Positions 1-6,956 of a stretch of DNA of 18,980 nucleotides are shown here, piece after piece. The notes beneath the pieces were generated by a model. It was not told the origin of the DNA. It worked only from the letters and a program-made list of their open reading frames with translations, and made no database searches. A program made the position numbers and the translations under genes. How positions within the stretch are numbered: the first letter of the stretch is position 1; the number at the start of each line of letters is the position of its first letter. The DNA is taken from NCBI GenBank assembly GCA_016199305.1, contig JACQGZ010000067.1:1-18980 (forward strand), written 5' to 3'. Source of the DNA: Armatimonadota bacterium. Its GTDB lineage: Bacteria; Sysuimicrobiota; Sysuimicrobiia; Sysuimicrobiales; Humicultoraceae.

Positions 1-614
1 AGCGACATGGCGGTGCCGATGGAGATGAGGGCCAGGTTGACCATGGCCGAGTCCCGCAGTCCCCAGACGACCATCTGCCCCAGCCGCAGGCCCTGTACCC
101 GGGAGAGGACGAGCATCAACAGCGTGATGTTCACGAGGTAGTACATCATACCGGCCGCGAAGCGCAGGAACGTCTCAATCCAGACCGGCGGCAGGACGGT
201 CCTCCACCCGACCACATAGCCTTGGCCAGCGTGATACATTAGAGCCGCCGCGGCAGTGGCCAGGGCATACATCGAGCCGTTGAAGAGCACCTTATAGAAG
301 GGTTTGTTCGCGTCGATGTCCGCCACGACGACGGCGGCGACCGCCAGCATGACGGCGGCCGGCCACTCAAAGGCAAAGAGCGTGAGCAGGATGATGGTGA
401 TGCTGAAACTCTCGTCCTTACTGGCCCGGCCCAAGGCAAAGGGGACCGGCTTCATCTCACTGAGGATGGCGAGGACGAGGAGCAGCGAATAGGAGAGGAC
501 GCCGCTCTCCAGGGCGCGCGGAATCTGAAACATCAGGGTCTCGACGGCATGCCCGACCACGACTGCTCCGGCCGCGCAGACGATGATCAGAATGAGGCGG
601 AGCTGGGGGTTCAT
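1..614 (-). CDS. N-terminal membrane region of a probable signalling protein (HD-GYP-like), 3' end outside window
   Basis: The frame opens at an ATG at 614-612 and stays open to the window edge, giving 204 codons with no stop. It encodes several hydrophobic segments (about residues 6-24, 38-52, 70-100, 113-128, 148-172 and 185-203) joined by short loops. The stretch around residues 70-125, with SITIILLTLF followed by NKPFYKVLFNGS, resembles the membrane sensor region seen ahead of HD-GYP and GGDEF domains in Firmicutes and Chloroflexi proteins. The catalytic part would lie beyond position 1, so this assignment is inference. The start overlaps the stop of the DUF5317 gene as ATGA, which implies translational coupling. 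It is the third gene downstream of the cyclic-di-GMP riboswitch, which fits a c-di-GMP-turnover enzyme. It could also be a histidine kinase or an uncharacterised membrane protein. Confidence 0.7.
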   Translation of the reverse strand, partial: MNPQLRLILIIVCAAGAVVVGHAVETLMFQIPRALESGVLSYSLLLVLAILSEMKPVPFALGRASKDESFSITIILLTLFAFEWPAAVMLAVAAVVVADIDANKPFYKVLFNGSMYALATAAAALMYHAGQGYVVGWRTVLPPVWIETFLRFAAGMMYYLVNITLLMLVLSRVQGLRLGQMVVWGLRDSAMVNLALISIGTAMS

Positions 615-1174
615 GCGGCTCGACGCGGCCAGTGGAGCCCGGGCGGACGCATGAGATGCTGCACCATGATGAAGACGGCCACGGCGATCGTCCCATCTCC
701 CACGCTGAAGGCGCGCCCGAGGAGCCAGCGCGGCGTGCGCAGGACGTCACCGAGAAACCACAACCGCGTGTCCTCTTTCAGCAGCACGGCATTGTTGTAG
801 TAGCCGTGCCTGGCGACCTCGCTACTGGCCGTCCCACCCAGCCCGTCTGGGGGCACCGGCATGAATCCCTGGTTCGCCGCGATGACAACGGCGTTGGCCG
901 CGAGCCCGAGCCCCAGGAGCCACAGCCACGGTGTCTGGCGGTTCGCCCAGACAAACGCAAACGCGATTCCGTAGGACGCCACGTGGAAGGCGCCGGCAAG
1001 CGTCCGTGCTCCCTGTGATGCGCTCTCGTCCGGCCAGAAGCCGACGACCTGCAGACCGAGCGCAATGATGGGCAGGAGGGGGAAACGCCACCGCTGTTGC
1101 CCGAGGGCCAGCACGCTCCCGCCCCGGGCCAGGCCAACGAGCAGCGATAGCAGCAGCACGCTCAGCAGCAGCAT
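611..1174 (-). CDS. DUF5317-family integral membrane protein
   Basis: The 187-aa product begins with a hydrophobic helix (MLLLSVLLLSLLVGLARGG) and has about four to five membrane segments. The C-terminal third contains LGDVLRTPRWLLGRAFSVGD, which is the most conserved part of DUF5317 (LGD...P......FSxGD), and a preceding region, NQGFMPVPPDGL, that is also typical. No biochemical function is known for the family. I chose the ATG at 1174 because it places the first helix at the N-terminus; a GGGAGG lies 16 nt upstream, which is rather far. An upstream TTG at 1228 would add 18 polar residues. Its stop overlaps the next start as ATGA. The gene sits between the 33-aa microprotein and the membrane signalling protein, so it should be under riboswitch control. 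Confidence 0.8.
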   Translation of the reverse strand: MLLLSVLLLSLLVGLARGGSVLALGQQRWRFPLLPIIALGLQVVGFWPDESASQGARTLAGAFHVASYGIAFAFVWANRQTPWLWLLGLGLAANAVVIAANQGFMPVPPDGLGGTASSEVARHGYYNNAVLLKEDTRLWFLGDVLRTPRWLLGRAFSVGDGTIAVAVFIMVQHLMRPPGLHWPRRAA

Positions 1175-1229
1175 GGCGGTCTGAACCTGACCTCCCGATT
1201 CCCCATTCGCGACCGTCGCGCGAACCAAA

Positions 1230-1261
1230 GGCCGGCCGAACTAGCGGCGATTCGGCCGGCC
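1230..1261 (-). terminator. Perfect 11-bp hairpin inside the riboswitch operon, possible partial terminator
   Basis: GGCCGGCCGAA and TTCGGCCGGCC form a perfect 11-bp stem around a 10-nt loop. On the minus strand the stem is followed by TTTGGTTCG, a poor U-tract. It sits between the 33-aa gene and the DUF5317 gene. It could trim or stabilise the upstream message, reduce transcription into the membrane genes, or be an operator; the sequence does not decide. Confidence 0.4.
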
Positions 1262-1368
1262 CGCAGGAGAATGGTTGCCCGCGCTGTCCATCGCTGACCG
1301 CCCCCGGAGGGCCGCTCAACAAGAAGGAGATTCCGAGAGCGAGGCGTCAGCGAATTCTCAGCGCCAGC

Positions 1369-1470
1369 TCACCAGTCCCTCCACTTGCCGTTTGCGGCGA
1401 TGGCCATCAGCAATGAGGCCAGCGCTGCGAGCGTTACCACCAGGCCAAGCACCCTGCTCTTCCAGCGCAT
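1369..1470 (-). CDS. 33-aa single-span membrane microprotein, first gene after the c-di-GMP riboswitch
   Basis: ATG at 1470-1468 is preceded by GGGAGGTGGCAGCG, a good Shine-Dalgarno with normal spacing, and the frame closes at TGA 1371-1369. The peptide starts MRWKSRV, has one hydrophobic segment at about residues 7-26 (LGLVVTLAALASLLMAI), and ends in a polar, tryptophan-containing tail GKWRDW. The positive N-terminus suggests an N-in orientation. I do not recognise a family. Its place as the first reading frame after the riboswitch, with a well-formed ribosome site, argues that it is translated. The hairpin at 1230-1261 separates it from the DUF5317 gene, so it may be made in larger amounts. 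It could modulate the neighbouring membrane proteins, or be a leader peptide; both are guesses. Confidence 0.65.
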   Translation of the reverse strand: MRWKSRVLGLVVTLAALASLLMAIAANGKWRDW

Positions 1471-1557
1471 CGCTGCCACCTCCCTGGTTTCGCCTTGTCG
1501 CCGCGTCGTCGTGCGGTCGCGGAGACAGCCTGAACAAACCTCCTTCAGTCAGAAGCG

Positions 1558-1605
1558 AAAAGCCGCCGGTACCGTCGAGAGGGGTCTCTTCGGCAGCCCG
1601 GCGGC
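1558..1605 (-). terminator. Riboswitch expression platform: terminator that competes with the aptamer
   Basis: GCCGCCGG at 1605-1598, in the 3' half of the aptamer, is perfectly complementary to CCGGCGGC at 1569-1562, which is followed at once by TTTT (1561-1558). The loop contains a small nested AGAG/CTCT hairpin. Forming this stem requires breaking the aptamer, so ligand binding should prevent termination: a predicted ON switch. The U-run is only four long, so strength is uncertain. Confidence 0.6.
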
Positions 1606-1672
1606 CATGGCCCAGAGGGGTTAGGCCCGTGACTTTGCGGCCCCGGGTTTCCCCGGGTGTGCCTTTATCGGA
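1588..1672 (-). promoter_or_regulatory. Cyclic-di-GMP-I (GEMM-I) riboswitch aptamer
   Basis: On the minus strand the hallmark pieces occur in order: AAAGGCACACC, a CCCGGG stem closed by a GAAA tetraloop, GCCGCAAAGTCACGGGCCTAA in two adjacent blocks (the core with the intercalating adenine, then the tetraloop receptor), a second variable stem, and GGGCTGCCGA. Compared with the Vibrio Vc2 aptamer, the position equal to G20 is G (1663), which favours c-di-GMP over cGAMP (cGAMP-selective variants have A). The C92-equivalent is the second C of TGCCGA. The remaining intergenic DNA up to the mpg stop (1673-1846) should hold the promoter, but I see no convincing -35/-10 pair there. Downstream genes are the 33-aa microprotein, DUF5317 and a membrane signalling protein. 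Confidence 0.88.
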
Positions 1673-1846
1673 GAGCGTCTCTCGCCGCCTCGCGCTCGAA
1701 CGTCTGAGCACTGAGGCGGCACCAAGGCATGTACCCAAGGGGCCGCCGTCCTAGACCGATACTCGACCAAGCCGCCGACGGAGTGCCGGGAGGCGGGAAA
1801 TTCCGGGAGATTTGAGGAGCTTCGGAGGAAGGCGGGGGCTGACGCT

Positions 1847-2449
1847 CTACCGCGTCACGTACGGGCTGTCCGAACGGAAGAACCGCCAGGGGCGGTCCGC
1901 GGCGCGGCGGATGCCGACGCGCGGGCCGGCCGTCACCACGAAGAGCCCCGGCTGGCCGTGGGCGATGAACAGCGGGGGCGTGGTGAGATCCCATCCGTTG
2001 TGCGCGCGGCCGATTCCCATCGCCTGCGCCAGCCGGCCCGGCCCGGAAGCTACCCGCCGGAGGTCGAGCTGACGGTCCGCGCCGCCCATCCCGCGCCGAG
2101 CCGCCATCAGTTCGATTCCCTCGCGCGGCTCGAGTGCGCGCAGGAGCACGGCCCCGGCGGTCCCCTCCGCCTCGGTGACCACGTTCAGGCAGAAGTGGTT
2201 GCCGTAGGTGAAGTAGACGTAGGCGACCCCGGGCGGCCCGGCCATGATGCGGCTGCGCGGGGTGAGGCGGTAGGCGTGGCTGGCCGGGTCGTCGCCGCCG
2301 CGGTAGGCCTCCGTCTCCTCGATCCGCCCGACGGTGCGGCCCTGCGGACTGTCGTGCACCAGCAGGTGGCCCAACAGCTCCCGCGCCACGGTGACGGTGG
2401 GGCGGGCGTAGAAGCGGCGCGGCAGCGGCACCAGGCGCCGCCGCTTCAT
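1847..2449 (-). CDS. mpg: 3-methyladenine DNA glycosylase (Mpg/AAG family)
   Basis: This 200-aa protein is a complete AAG-type glycosylase, which flips out and excises alkylated or deaminated purines at the first step of base-excision repair. Visible family motifs are ARELLGHLLVH (about residues 22-32), GRIEETEAYRGGDDPASHAY with the catalytic glutamate in the E-T-E-A-Y block (about 42-61), MAGPPGVAYVYFTYGNHFC (about 71-89), and SGPGRLAQAMGI near residue 130. The start is the ATG at 2449-2447, which overlaps the polX stop as ATGA, rather than an upstream in-frame start that would add 58 Gly/Pro/Arg-rich residues read from the end of polX. Coupling with polX puts two repair enzymes together. 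No terminator is obvious after its stop. Confidence 0.93.
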   Translation of the reverse strand: MKRRRLVPLPRRFYARPTVTVARELLGHLLVHDSPQGRTVGRIEETEAYRGGDDPASHAYRLTPRSRIMAGPPGVAYVYFTYGNHFCLNVVTEAEGTAGAVLLRALEPREGIELMAARRGMGGADRQLDLRRVASGPGRLAQAMGIGRAHNGWDLTTPPLFIAHGQPGLFVVTAGPRVGIRRAADRPWRFFRSDSPYVTR

Positions 2450-4266
2450 CGGCGCTTGCGCCTGGCCGTGCTCGCCGCCGCGATGCGGGGCCGCGGCTTC
2501 CGCGAGCGGCGGGGCCGGCCCGCCGGGCCGTCCTGGGGGGCTCCCGCTCCCGCCCGTTTGCGGAGGGCGACGCGCAGCGCCTCCAGCGGCAGGCTGTTGA
2601 GCACATCGGCGGGCTGCACCCATCCGCGCCGGGCGGTGCCGATGCCGAACTCCATGTAGCGGAGTTCGTCGCGGGTGTGGGCATCGGTGTTGATCGCCAG
2701 GCGCACGCCCCGCTCCCGCGCCAGGCGGGCCTGGCTGTCCCGCAGGTCCAGGCGCTCCGGCCCGGCGTTGATCTCCAGGGCCGTGCCGGTGCGCCGCGCG
2801 GTTTCGATCAAGGTCTCGACGTTCACCGCGTAGGATTCGCGCTGGCTGAGCAGCCGGCCGGTGGGATGGGCGACGAGGTGCACGTGCGGCGACTCCATCG
2901 CCCGGACGAGGCGGCGCGTCATCTCCTCTTCGCTCATGCGGAAGTGGGAGTGGACCGCCGCCAGCACGATGTCCAGTTCGGCCAGCACCTCGTCGGGATA
3001 GTCCAGGCGGCCGTCGGGGGCGACCTCACACTCCGTGCCGATCAGCACGGCGATGCCCACGCGCTCGCCGACCCGTTTGACCTCCCGCGCGTGCGCCCGC
3101 AATTCCTCGATCGTCACCCCGCCGGCGAACTTGAGCGATTGGGAGTGGTCGGTGATGGCAATATACTGGTAGCCGAGCGCCTTCGCCGCCTTCGCCATCT
3201 GCTCCGCGCTGTCCGAGCCGTCGCTCCAACGCGTGTGCATTTGCAGGTCGCCGCGGATGTCCCCCAGGGCGATCAGCCGCGGCAGGGCGCCCCGCTCCGC
3301 CAGTTCCACCTCGCCCTGATCTTCGCGGATCTCCGGGGGGATCCAGGGGAGATCCAGCGCCGCGTACACCTCCTCCTCGCTCCCCCCGGCCACGCGCCGC
3401 TCGTCCTTGACGCGGAAGACCCCGTATTCGTTGATCTTCAACCCGCGCCGCACCGCCTTCTCGCGCAGTTTGACGTTATGCTCCTTGCTGCCCGTGAAGT
3501 ACTGCAGGGCGGCGCCGAAGGACTTGGGATCGACCACCCGCAGGTCCGCCTGCACTCCCACCTCCAGCACCACGCTGGACTTCGTCGGGCCCCTGGCCAG
3601 CACGCGGCGCACCTGCGGCAGCGTGGTGAAGACCTCCATCACCTTCTCCGGGCGCCGGGCGGTGGCCAGCAGGTCGATGTCCCCGATCGTCTCTCGCATC
3701 CGCCGCAGACTGCCGGCCAGGCTGACGGCCTTCACCTCCGGCAGCGCGCGCAGGGCCTGCTCAATCGCCTTCGCGTGCGGCAGCACCTGCCCCAGGGGGA
3801 GGCGCTCGGCCCGCCGCCGCATCTGCTCGATGCCCCGCAGGATGTTCTCTTCGGTCTTGGCGCCCATGCGCGGGAGGGCGCGCACGCGGCCCGCGCGGCA
3901 GGCCTCCTCCAGCTCCTCGATCGAGGCAATCCCCAGCCGCTCGTGCAGCAGCAGCGCCGTCTTGGGGCCGACCTCCGGGACGGTCATCAACCGGGTGAGG
4001 CCTGCGGGCAGGGAGGCGCGCAGTTCCTCATAGTAGCCGATCGTGCCGGTCGTGAGGAACTCCTCGATCTTCTGCGCGGTGGAGGCGCCGACGCCGGGGA
4101 TCTCGGTCAGCTCGCCACGCGCCGCCACCGCCGCGACATCCTCGCTGAGGGCGTCCAACGCCCGGGCGGCGCGCCGGTAGGCGGAGATCCGGAAGATGGA
4201 CTCCTCCTTGATCTCCAGCATGTCGGCGATCTCGCTGAAGACCCGGGCGAGCGCCGCGTTCTGCAT
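2446..4266 (-). CDS. polX: DNA polymerase/3'-5' exonuclease PolX (polX domain plus PHP domain)
   Basis: The 606-aa protein has the bacterial PolX layout: an N-terminal 8-kDa-like region (about 1-85) with a helix-hairpin-helix at TEIPGVGASTAQKI; a second HhH at VPEVGPKTALLL; a nucleotidyltransferase core with AGSLRRM and GDIDLL (catalytic Asp196, Asp198) and a third Asp in QADLRV (about 241); then a PHP domain from about 336 with LQMHTRWSDG, ITDHSQSLKF, TECEV, HSHF, HPTGR and INTDAH metal ligands. It fills short gaps in base-excision repair. The PHP motif has Gln where some PolX proteins have the first His; as far as I recall, Thermus PolX shares this. About 40 basic Arg/Pro/Ala-rich residues extend the C-terminus beyond the family core. 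It follows cvpA by 6 nt and is coupled to mpg. Confidence 0.95.
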   Translation of the reverse strand: MQNAALARVFSEIADMLEIKEESIFRISAYRRAARALDALSEDVAAVAARGELTEIPGVGASTAQKIEEFLTTGTIGYYEELRASLPAGLTRLMTVPEVGPKTALLLHERLGIASIEELEEACRAGRVRALPRMGAKTEENILRGIEQMRRRAERLPLGQVLPHAKAIEQALRALPEVKAVSLAGSLRRMRETIGDIDLLATARRPEKVMEVFTTLPQVRRVLARGPTKSSVVLEVGVQADLRVVDPKSFGAALQYFTGSKEHNVKLREKAVRRGLKINEYGVFRVKDERRVAGGSEEEVYAALDLPWIPPEIREDQGEVELAERGALPRLIALGDIRGDLQMHTRWSDGSDSAEQMAKAAKALGYQYIAITDHSQSLKFAGGVTIEELRAHAREVKRVGERVGIAVLIGTECEVAPDGRLDYPDEVLAELDIVLAAVHSHFRMSEEEMTRRLVRAMESPHVHLVAHPTGRLLSQRESYAVNVETLIETARRTGTALEINAGPERLDLRDSQARLARERGVRLAINTDAHTRDELRYMEFGIGTARRGWVQPADVLNSLPLEALRVALRKRAGAGAPQDGPAGRPRRSRKPRPRIAAASTARRKRR

Positions 4267-4272
4267 GGCGGG

Positions 4273-4764
4273 CTAGATGCGGCGGTCGGGACCGATCGGT
4301 GGCACCATGGGGAAGCGGCGCATCGCCTGCCGCTCCCACTCCAGGATGGTCTTCCCCAGGCGAGAGGCGGTGATGTCGCGCTGCATCGCCTCCGCGGCGG
4401 GGGTGGCGCTCAGCAGCCCCACGATGACCATCGCGGCGGCGATCCCCCGCCCCAGGCCGAGAATGCCCCCGGCGATCTGCGCCTCGACCCGGGGCCGCTT
4501 CCCGCCGAGGAAGGTGTTGGCGATCACGCTGAAGATGATGTAGAAGCCGATGAGGAGGACGCCGAAGGCGATGGTGCGGGCCCAGTCGGCCTGGAGGGGC
4601 AGGGATTCCACGCCCTTGCCATAAAAGGGCAGCAGGAGGATCGTGAGCAACCAGGCGGCCGCGATCACGATGATCCCCACCAGCGCGGCAACCCATCCGC
4701 GCAGGACGCCCTGGAAGACGCCGATCAGCAGAACGGCGACGATCACCCAGTCGACCCAGTTCAT
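4273..4764 (-). CDS. cvpA: CvpA family membrane protein
   Basis: A 163-aa protein of CvpA (colicin V production) type. It begins MNWVDWVIVAVLLIGVFQG, the family's N-terminal signature, and has four hydrophobic segments (about 5-22, 27-46, 64-84 and 98-119), with the glycine-rich GGILGLGRGIAAAM segment typical of the last helix. The C-terminal 40 residues are polar. The biochemical role is unsettled; in Bacillus the gene also lies between pheT and polX (there with zapA). Here zapA is absent and the 89 nt between pheT and cvpA show no gene. The ribosome site is weak (GTGAGG). Confidence 0.88.
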   Translation of the reverse strand: MNWVDWVIVAVLLIGVFQGVLRGWVAALVGIIVIAAAWLLTILLLPFYGKGVESLPLQADWARTIAFGVLLIGFYIIFSVIANTFLGGKRPRVEAQIAGGILGLGRGIAAAMVIVGLLSATPAAEAMQRDITASRLGKTILEWERQAMRRFPMVPPIGPDRRI

Positions 4765-4853
4765 CGTCGCCTCACTTCTTCGCGCGCCCGCCGAGGCCTC
4801 CCTGCCCGGGCGGTGGCGCGCGGCGACGCCGGACGCGCGGACGGCGCGGTCGC

Positions 4854-6953
4854 TCAGGCGCGCGGGCGCGCCCGCAGCGTCGCTTCCAACGCGCGGTGCA
4901 TCGCCGCCATCACCGCGTCCACCTCCTCCCCGGTGAGCGTCCGCTCGGCCGCGCGGAAGCGCAGGGCGTAGGCCAGGCTGCGGTGCCCCGGCGGGGACGG
5001 GGGCCCGTCGTAGACGTCGAAGAGGTCGGCGGCCTCCAGCAGACTACCCCCCGCCTCCTGGATCACCCGCAGTACCTGCGCCTGCGAGACGTCTGCGGGG
5101 ACGAAGAGCGCCAGGTCGCGCTCCACCGCGGGATGGCGCGGCAGGGCAACAAAGCGCCGCCGCAGCGTCGCCCGGCTCAACACCACGTCCAGGTCGATCT
5201 CGGCCACCTCGATGCGGCCGGTGAGTTCGAAGCGCTCCGCGACCGCCGGGTGCAGTTCGCCCAGGACCCCGATCTCCTCGCCGTCCAAGCGGAGGTGGGC
5301 GCTGCGGCCGGGATGGAGCCAGGAGCGCGCGGCGCGCTCGGGCTGCGGCGCCAGGCGCAGCTCCGCCCACAGCGTCTCCAGGATCCCTTTGAGATGGAAG
5401 AAGGAGACCTCCTCCACCTCCGCGGGGATGTTCCACCCACGGACCAGGCGCCCGCGCATCGCCACACCCAGCGAGCGGCGCTCGGCGATGCCGGCGGCGC
5501 CGCCCGGTCCCGCGGGCCGGCCGGTCCCTGCCGCCGTGCGGTGAAAGGTACGGCCGATCTCAAAGAGATGGATGGCATCGATGCGCCGGCTGAGGTTGAC
5601 GCGCATCGCCTCCAACAGGCCCGGCAGGATCATCGTGCGCAGGTGGGTGTGGTCGGCCAGCAGCGGGTTGGTCACGGGGACCGCCCGGCGCACCGGATCG
5701 TCCGCCGCCAGCCCGAGCCGGTCGACCACCTGCGGGCTGATCAAGGAGAGGGTCACGGCCTCGGTCAATCCCGCCCGGATGAGCACCTCACGCACCGCAG
5801 CCTGCGCCTCCAGAGCGGCCGCCCGGCTCCCCGCCCGGGTCGCCTCAACCGGGGTGGCCTCGGGAATGCGGTCGTAGCCGTGGTGGCGCGCCACCTCTTC
5901 GATCAGATCCTCCTCGCGCTGCAGATCGACGCGGCCGGGAGGCGGCGTGACGGTGAGGCGGTCGCGCTGCGCGTCCAGCCCGCATCCCAGGCGCCGCAGG
6001 ATGGCCTCGACCTCCTCCCTCGGCACCTCCACGCCCAGCAGCCGGCGGATGCGGTCCAGGCGCAGGGCAATCTGGACCGGGGGCGCCGGATGAGGATAGC
6101 GGTCGATCGCCCCGGCGAGCACCTCGCCGCCGGCCACCTCGACCAGGAGGGCCGCGGCGCGGCGGGCAGCGTCGAGGACGATGCGCGGATCGATCCCCCG
6201 CTCGAACCGCGCGCTGGATTCGGTCCGCAGGCCCAGCCGGCGGCCGGTTCGCCGGACCGGCGGGCCGTCAAAGGCCGCGGCCTCCAGCAATACGCGGCTC
6301 GTGCCGGTGCCGATCTCGGAGGCCGCCCCACCCATCACGCCCGCCACCCCCACGGCCCGCTCGGCGTCGGCGATCACCAGCATCTCCGGATCCAGCGTCC
6401 GGCCCACCCCATCCAGCGTCATCAGCGTTTCGCCTGGACGAGCCCGGCGCACGACGATGCGGCTGCCGGCCAGGCGGTCCAGATCGAAGGCATGGAGGGG
6501 CTCCCCCTGCTCCAGCATGACGTAGTTGGTCACGTCCACCACGTTGTTGATGGCGCGAATCCCCGCGGCCTCCAGGCGGCGCACCATCCAGACGGGGGAC
6601 GGGCCAACGCGGACCCCGCTGATGACGTGGGCGGTGTACCGCGGACACCACGCCGGCTCCTCGATCGTCACGTCGGCCATCTCGGAGGCGGGGGTACGCG
6701 CCTCCGCTAGCGTGACCGCGGGCGGCCGGACCTCCAGGCCCCAGGCCGCCGCGATCTCCCGCGCCACCCCCAGGATGGACAGCAGGTCGGGGCGGTTGCT
6801 GGCGGTCTCCAGCTCGAGCACCGCCTCGCCGCCGAACCACTCCAGCCCCTCGCTCCCCAACCCGAGCATGGGCAACCGCTCGAGGAGCGCCTCGGGCGGC
6901 GCCTCAATCGCCACCAACGCCTTCAGCCATTCCAGCGGCACGCGCATCGTCAT
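4854..6953 (-). CDS. pheT: Phenylalanyl-tRNA synthetase beta subunit lacking the tRNA_bind (OB-fold) domain
   Basis: The 699-aa beta chain pairs with PheS as the alpha2-beta2 enzyme that charges tRNA-Phe. It begins with the usual B1 start (MRVPLEWLKALVAI) and ends with the ferredoxin-like anticodon-binding domain (about 605-695, with HPAVERDLALFV and FDVYDGP). B3/B4 (about 100-270, with NNVVDVTNYVMLEQGEPLHAFD, given here only as a landmark split as NNVVDVTNYVM and EQGEPLHAFD), B5 (about 285-360) and the catalytic-like B6/B7 are present. The family normally inserts an EMAP-type tRNA-binding domain of about 110 residues after residue 40; here GLEWFGG runs straight into VLELETASNRPDLLS, so that domain is missing and accounts for the shortfall from about 800 residues. 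The start ATG at 6953 lies 3 nt after the pheS stop; a second ATG two codons on is also possible. Confidence 0.95.
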   Translation of the reverse strand: MTMRVPLEWLKALVAIEAPPEALLERLPMLGLGSEGLEWFGGEAVLELETASNRPDLLSILGVAREIAAAWGLEVRPPAVTLAEARTPASEMADVTIEEPAWCPRYTAHVISGVRVGPSPVWMVRRLEAAGIRAINNVVDVTNYVMLEQGEPLHAFDLDRLAGSRIVVRRARPGETLMTLDGVGRTLDPEMLVIADAERAVGVAGVMGGAASEIGTGTSRVLLEAAAFDGPPVRRTGRRLGLRTESSARFERGIDPRIVLDAARRAAALLVEVAGGEVLAGAIDRYPHPAPPVQIALRLDRIRRLLGVEVPREEVEAILRRLGCGLDAQRDRLTVTPPPGRVDLQREEDLIEEVARHHGYDRIPEATPVEATRAGSRAAALEAQAAVREVLIRAGLTEAVTLSLISPQVVDRLGLAADDPVRRAVPVTNPLLADHTHLRTMILPGLLEAMRVNLSRRIDAIHLFEIGRTFHRTAAGTGRPAGPGGAAGIAERRSLGVAMRGRLVRGWNIPAEVEEVSFFHLKGILETLWAELRLAPQPERAARSWLHPGRSAHLRLDGEEIGVLGELHPAVAERFELTGRIEVAEIDLDVVLSRATLRRRFVALPRHPAVERDLALFVPADVSQAQVLRVIQEAGGSLLEAADLFDVYDGPPSPPGHRSLAYALRFRAAERTLTGEEVDAVMAAMHRALEATLRARPRA

Positions 6954-6956
6954 CCT

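Noticed and set aside
1358..1738. 126-aa minus-strand frame across the riboswitch region
   Set aside because: It reads through the aptamer and terminator and into the 33-aa gene in another frame; composition is random-like. The RNA features explain the DNA.
2450..2623. N-terminal extension of the Mpg frame (58 residues)
   Set aside because: It overlaps the 3' end of polX and looks like a shadow; the ATGA-coupled ATG fits the family length.
4765..4853. Possible zapA between pheT and cvpA, as in Bacillus
   Set aside because: Only 89 nt are available and no frame with a ribosome site is present.
2677..4971. 764-aa open frame on the plus strand opposite polX and cvpA
   Set aside because: PolX and CvpA account for the DNA; the antisense frame has low-complexity composition and no start context.
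4896..6710. 604-aa open frame on the plus strand opposite pheT
   Set aside because: The opposite strand encodes a complete PheT; the plus-strand text is His/Arg/Gly-rich with no family pattern, a product of GC-rich codon use.
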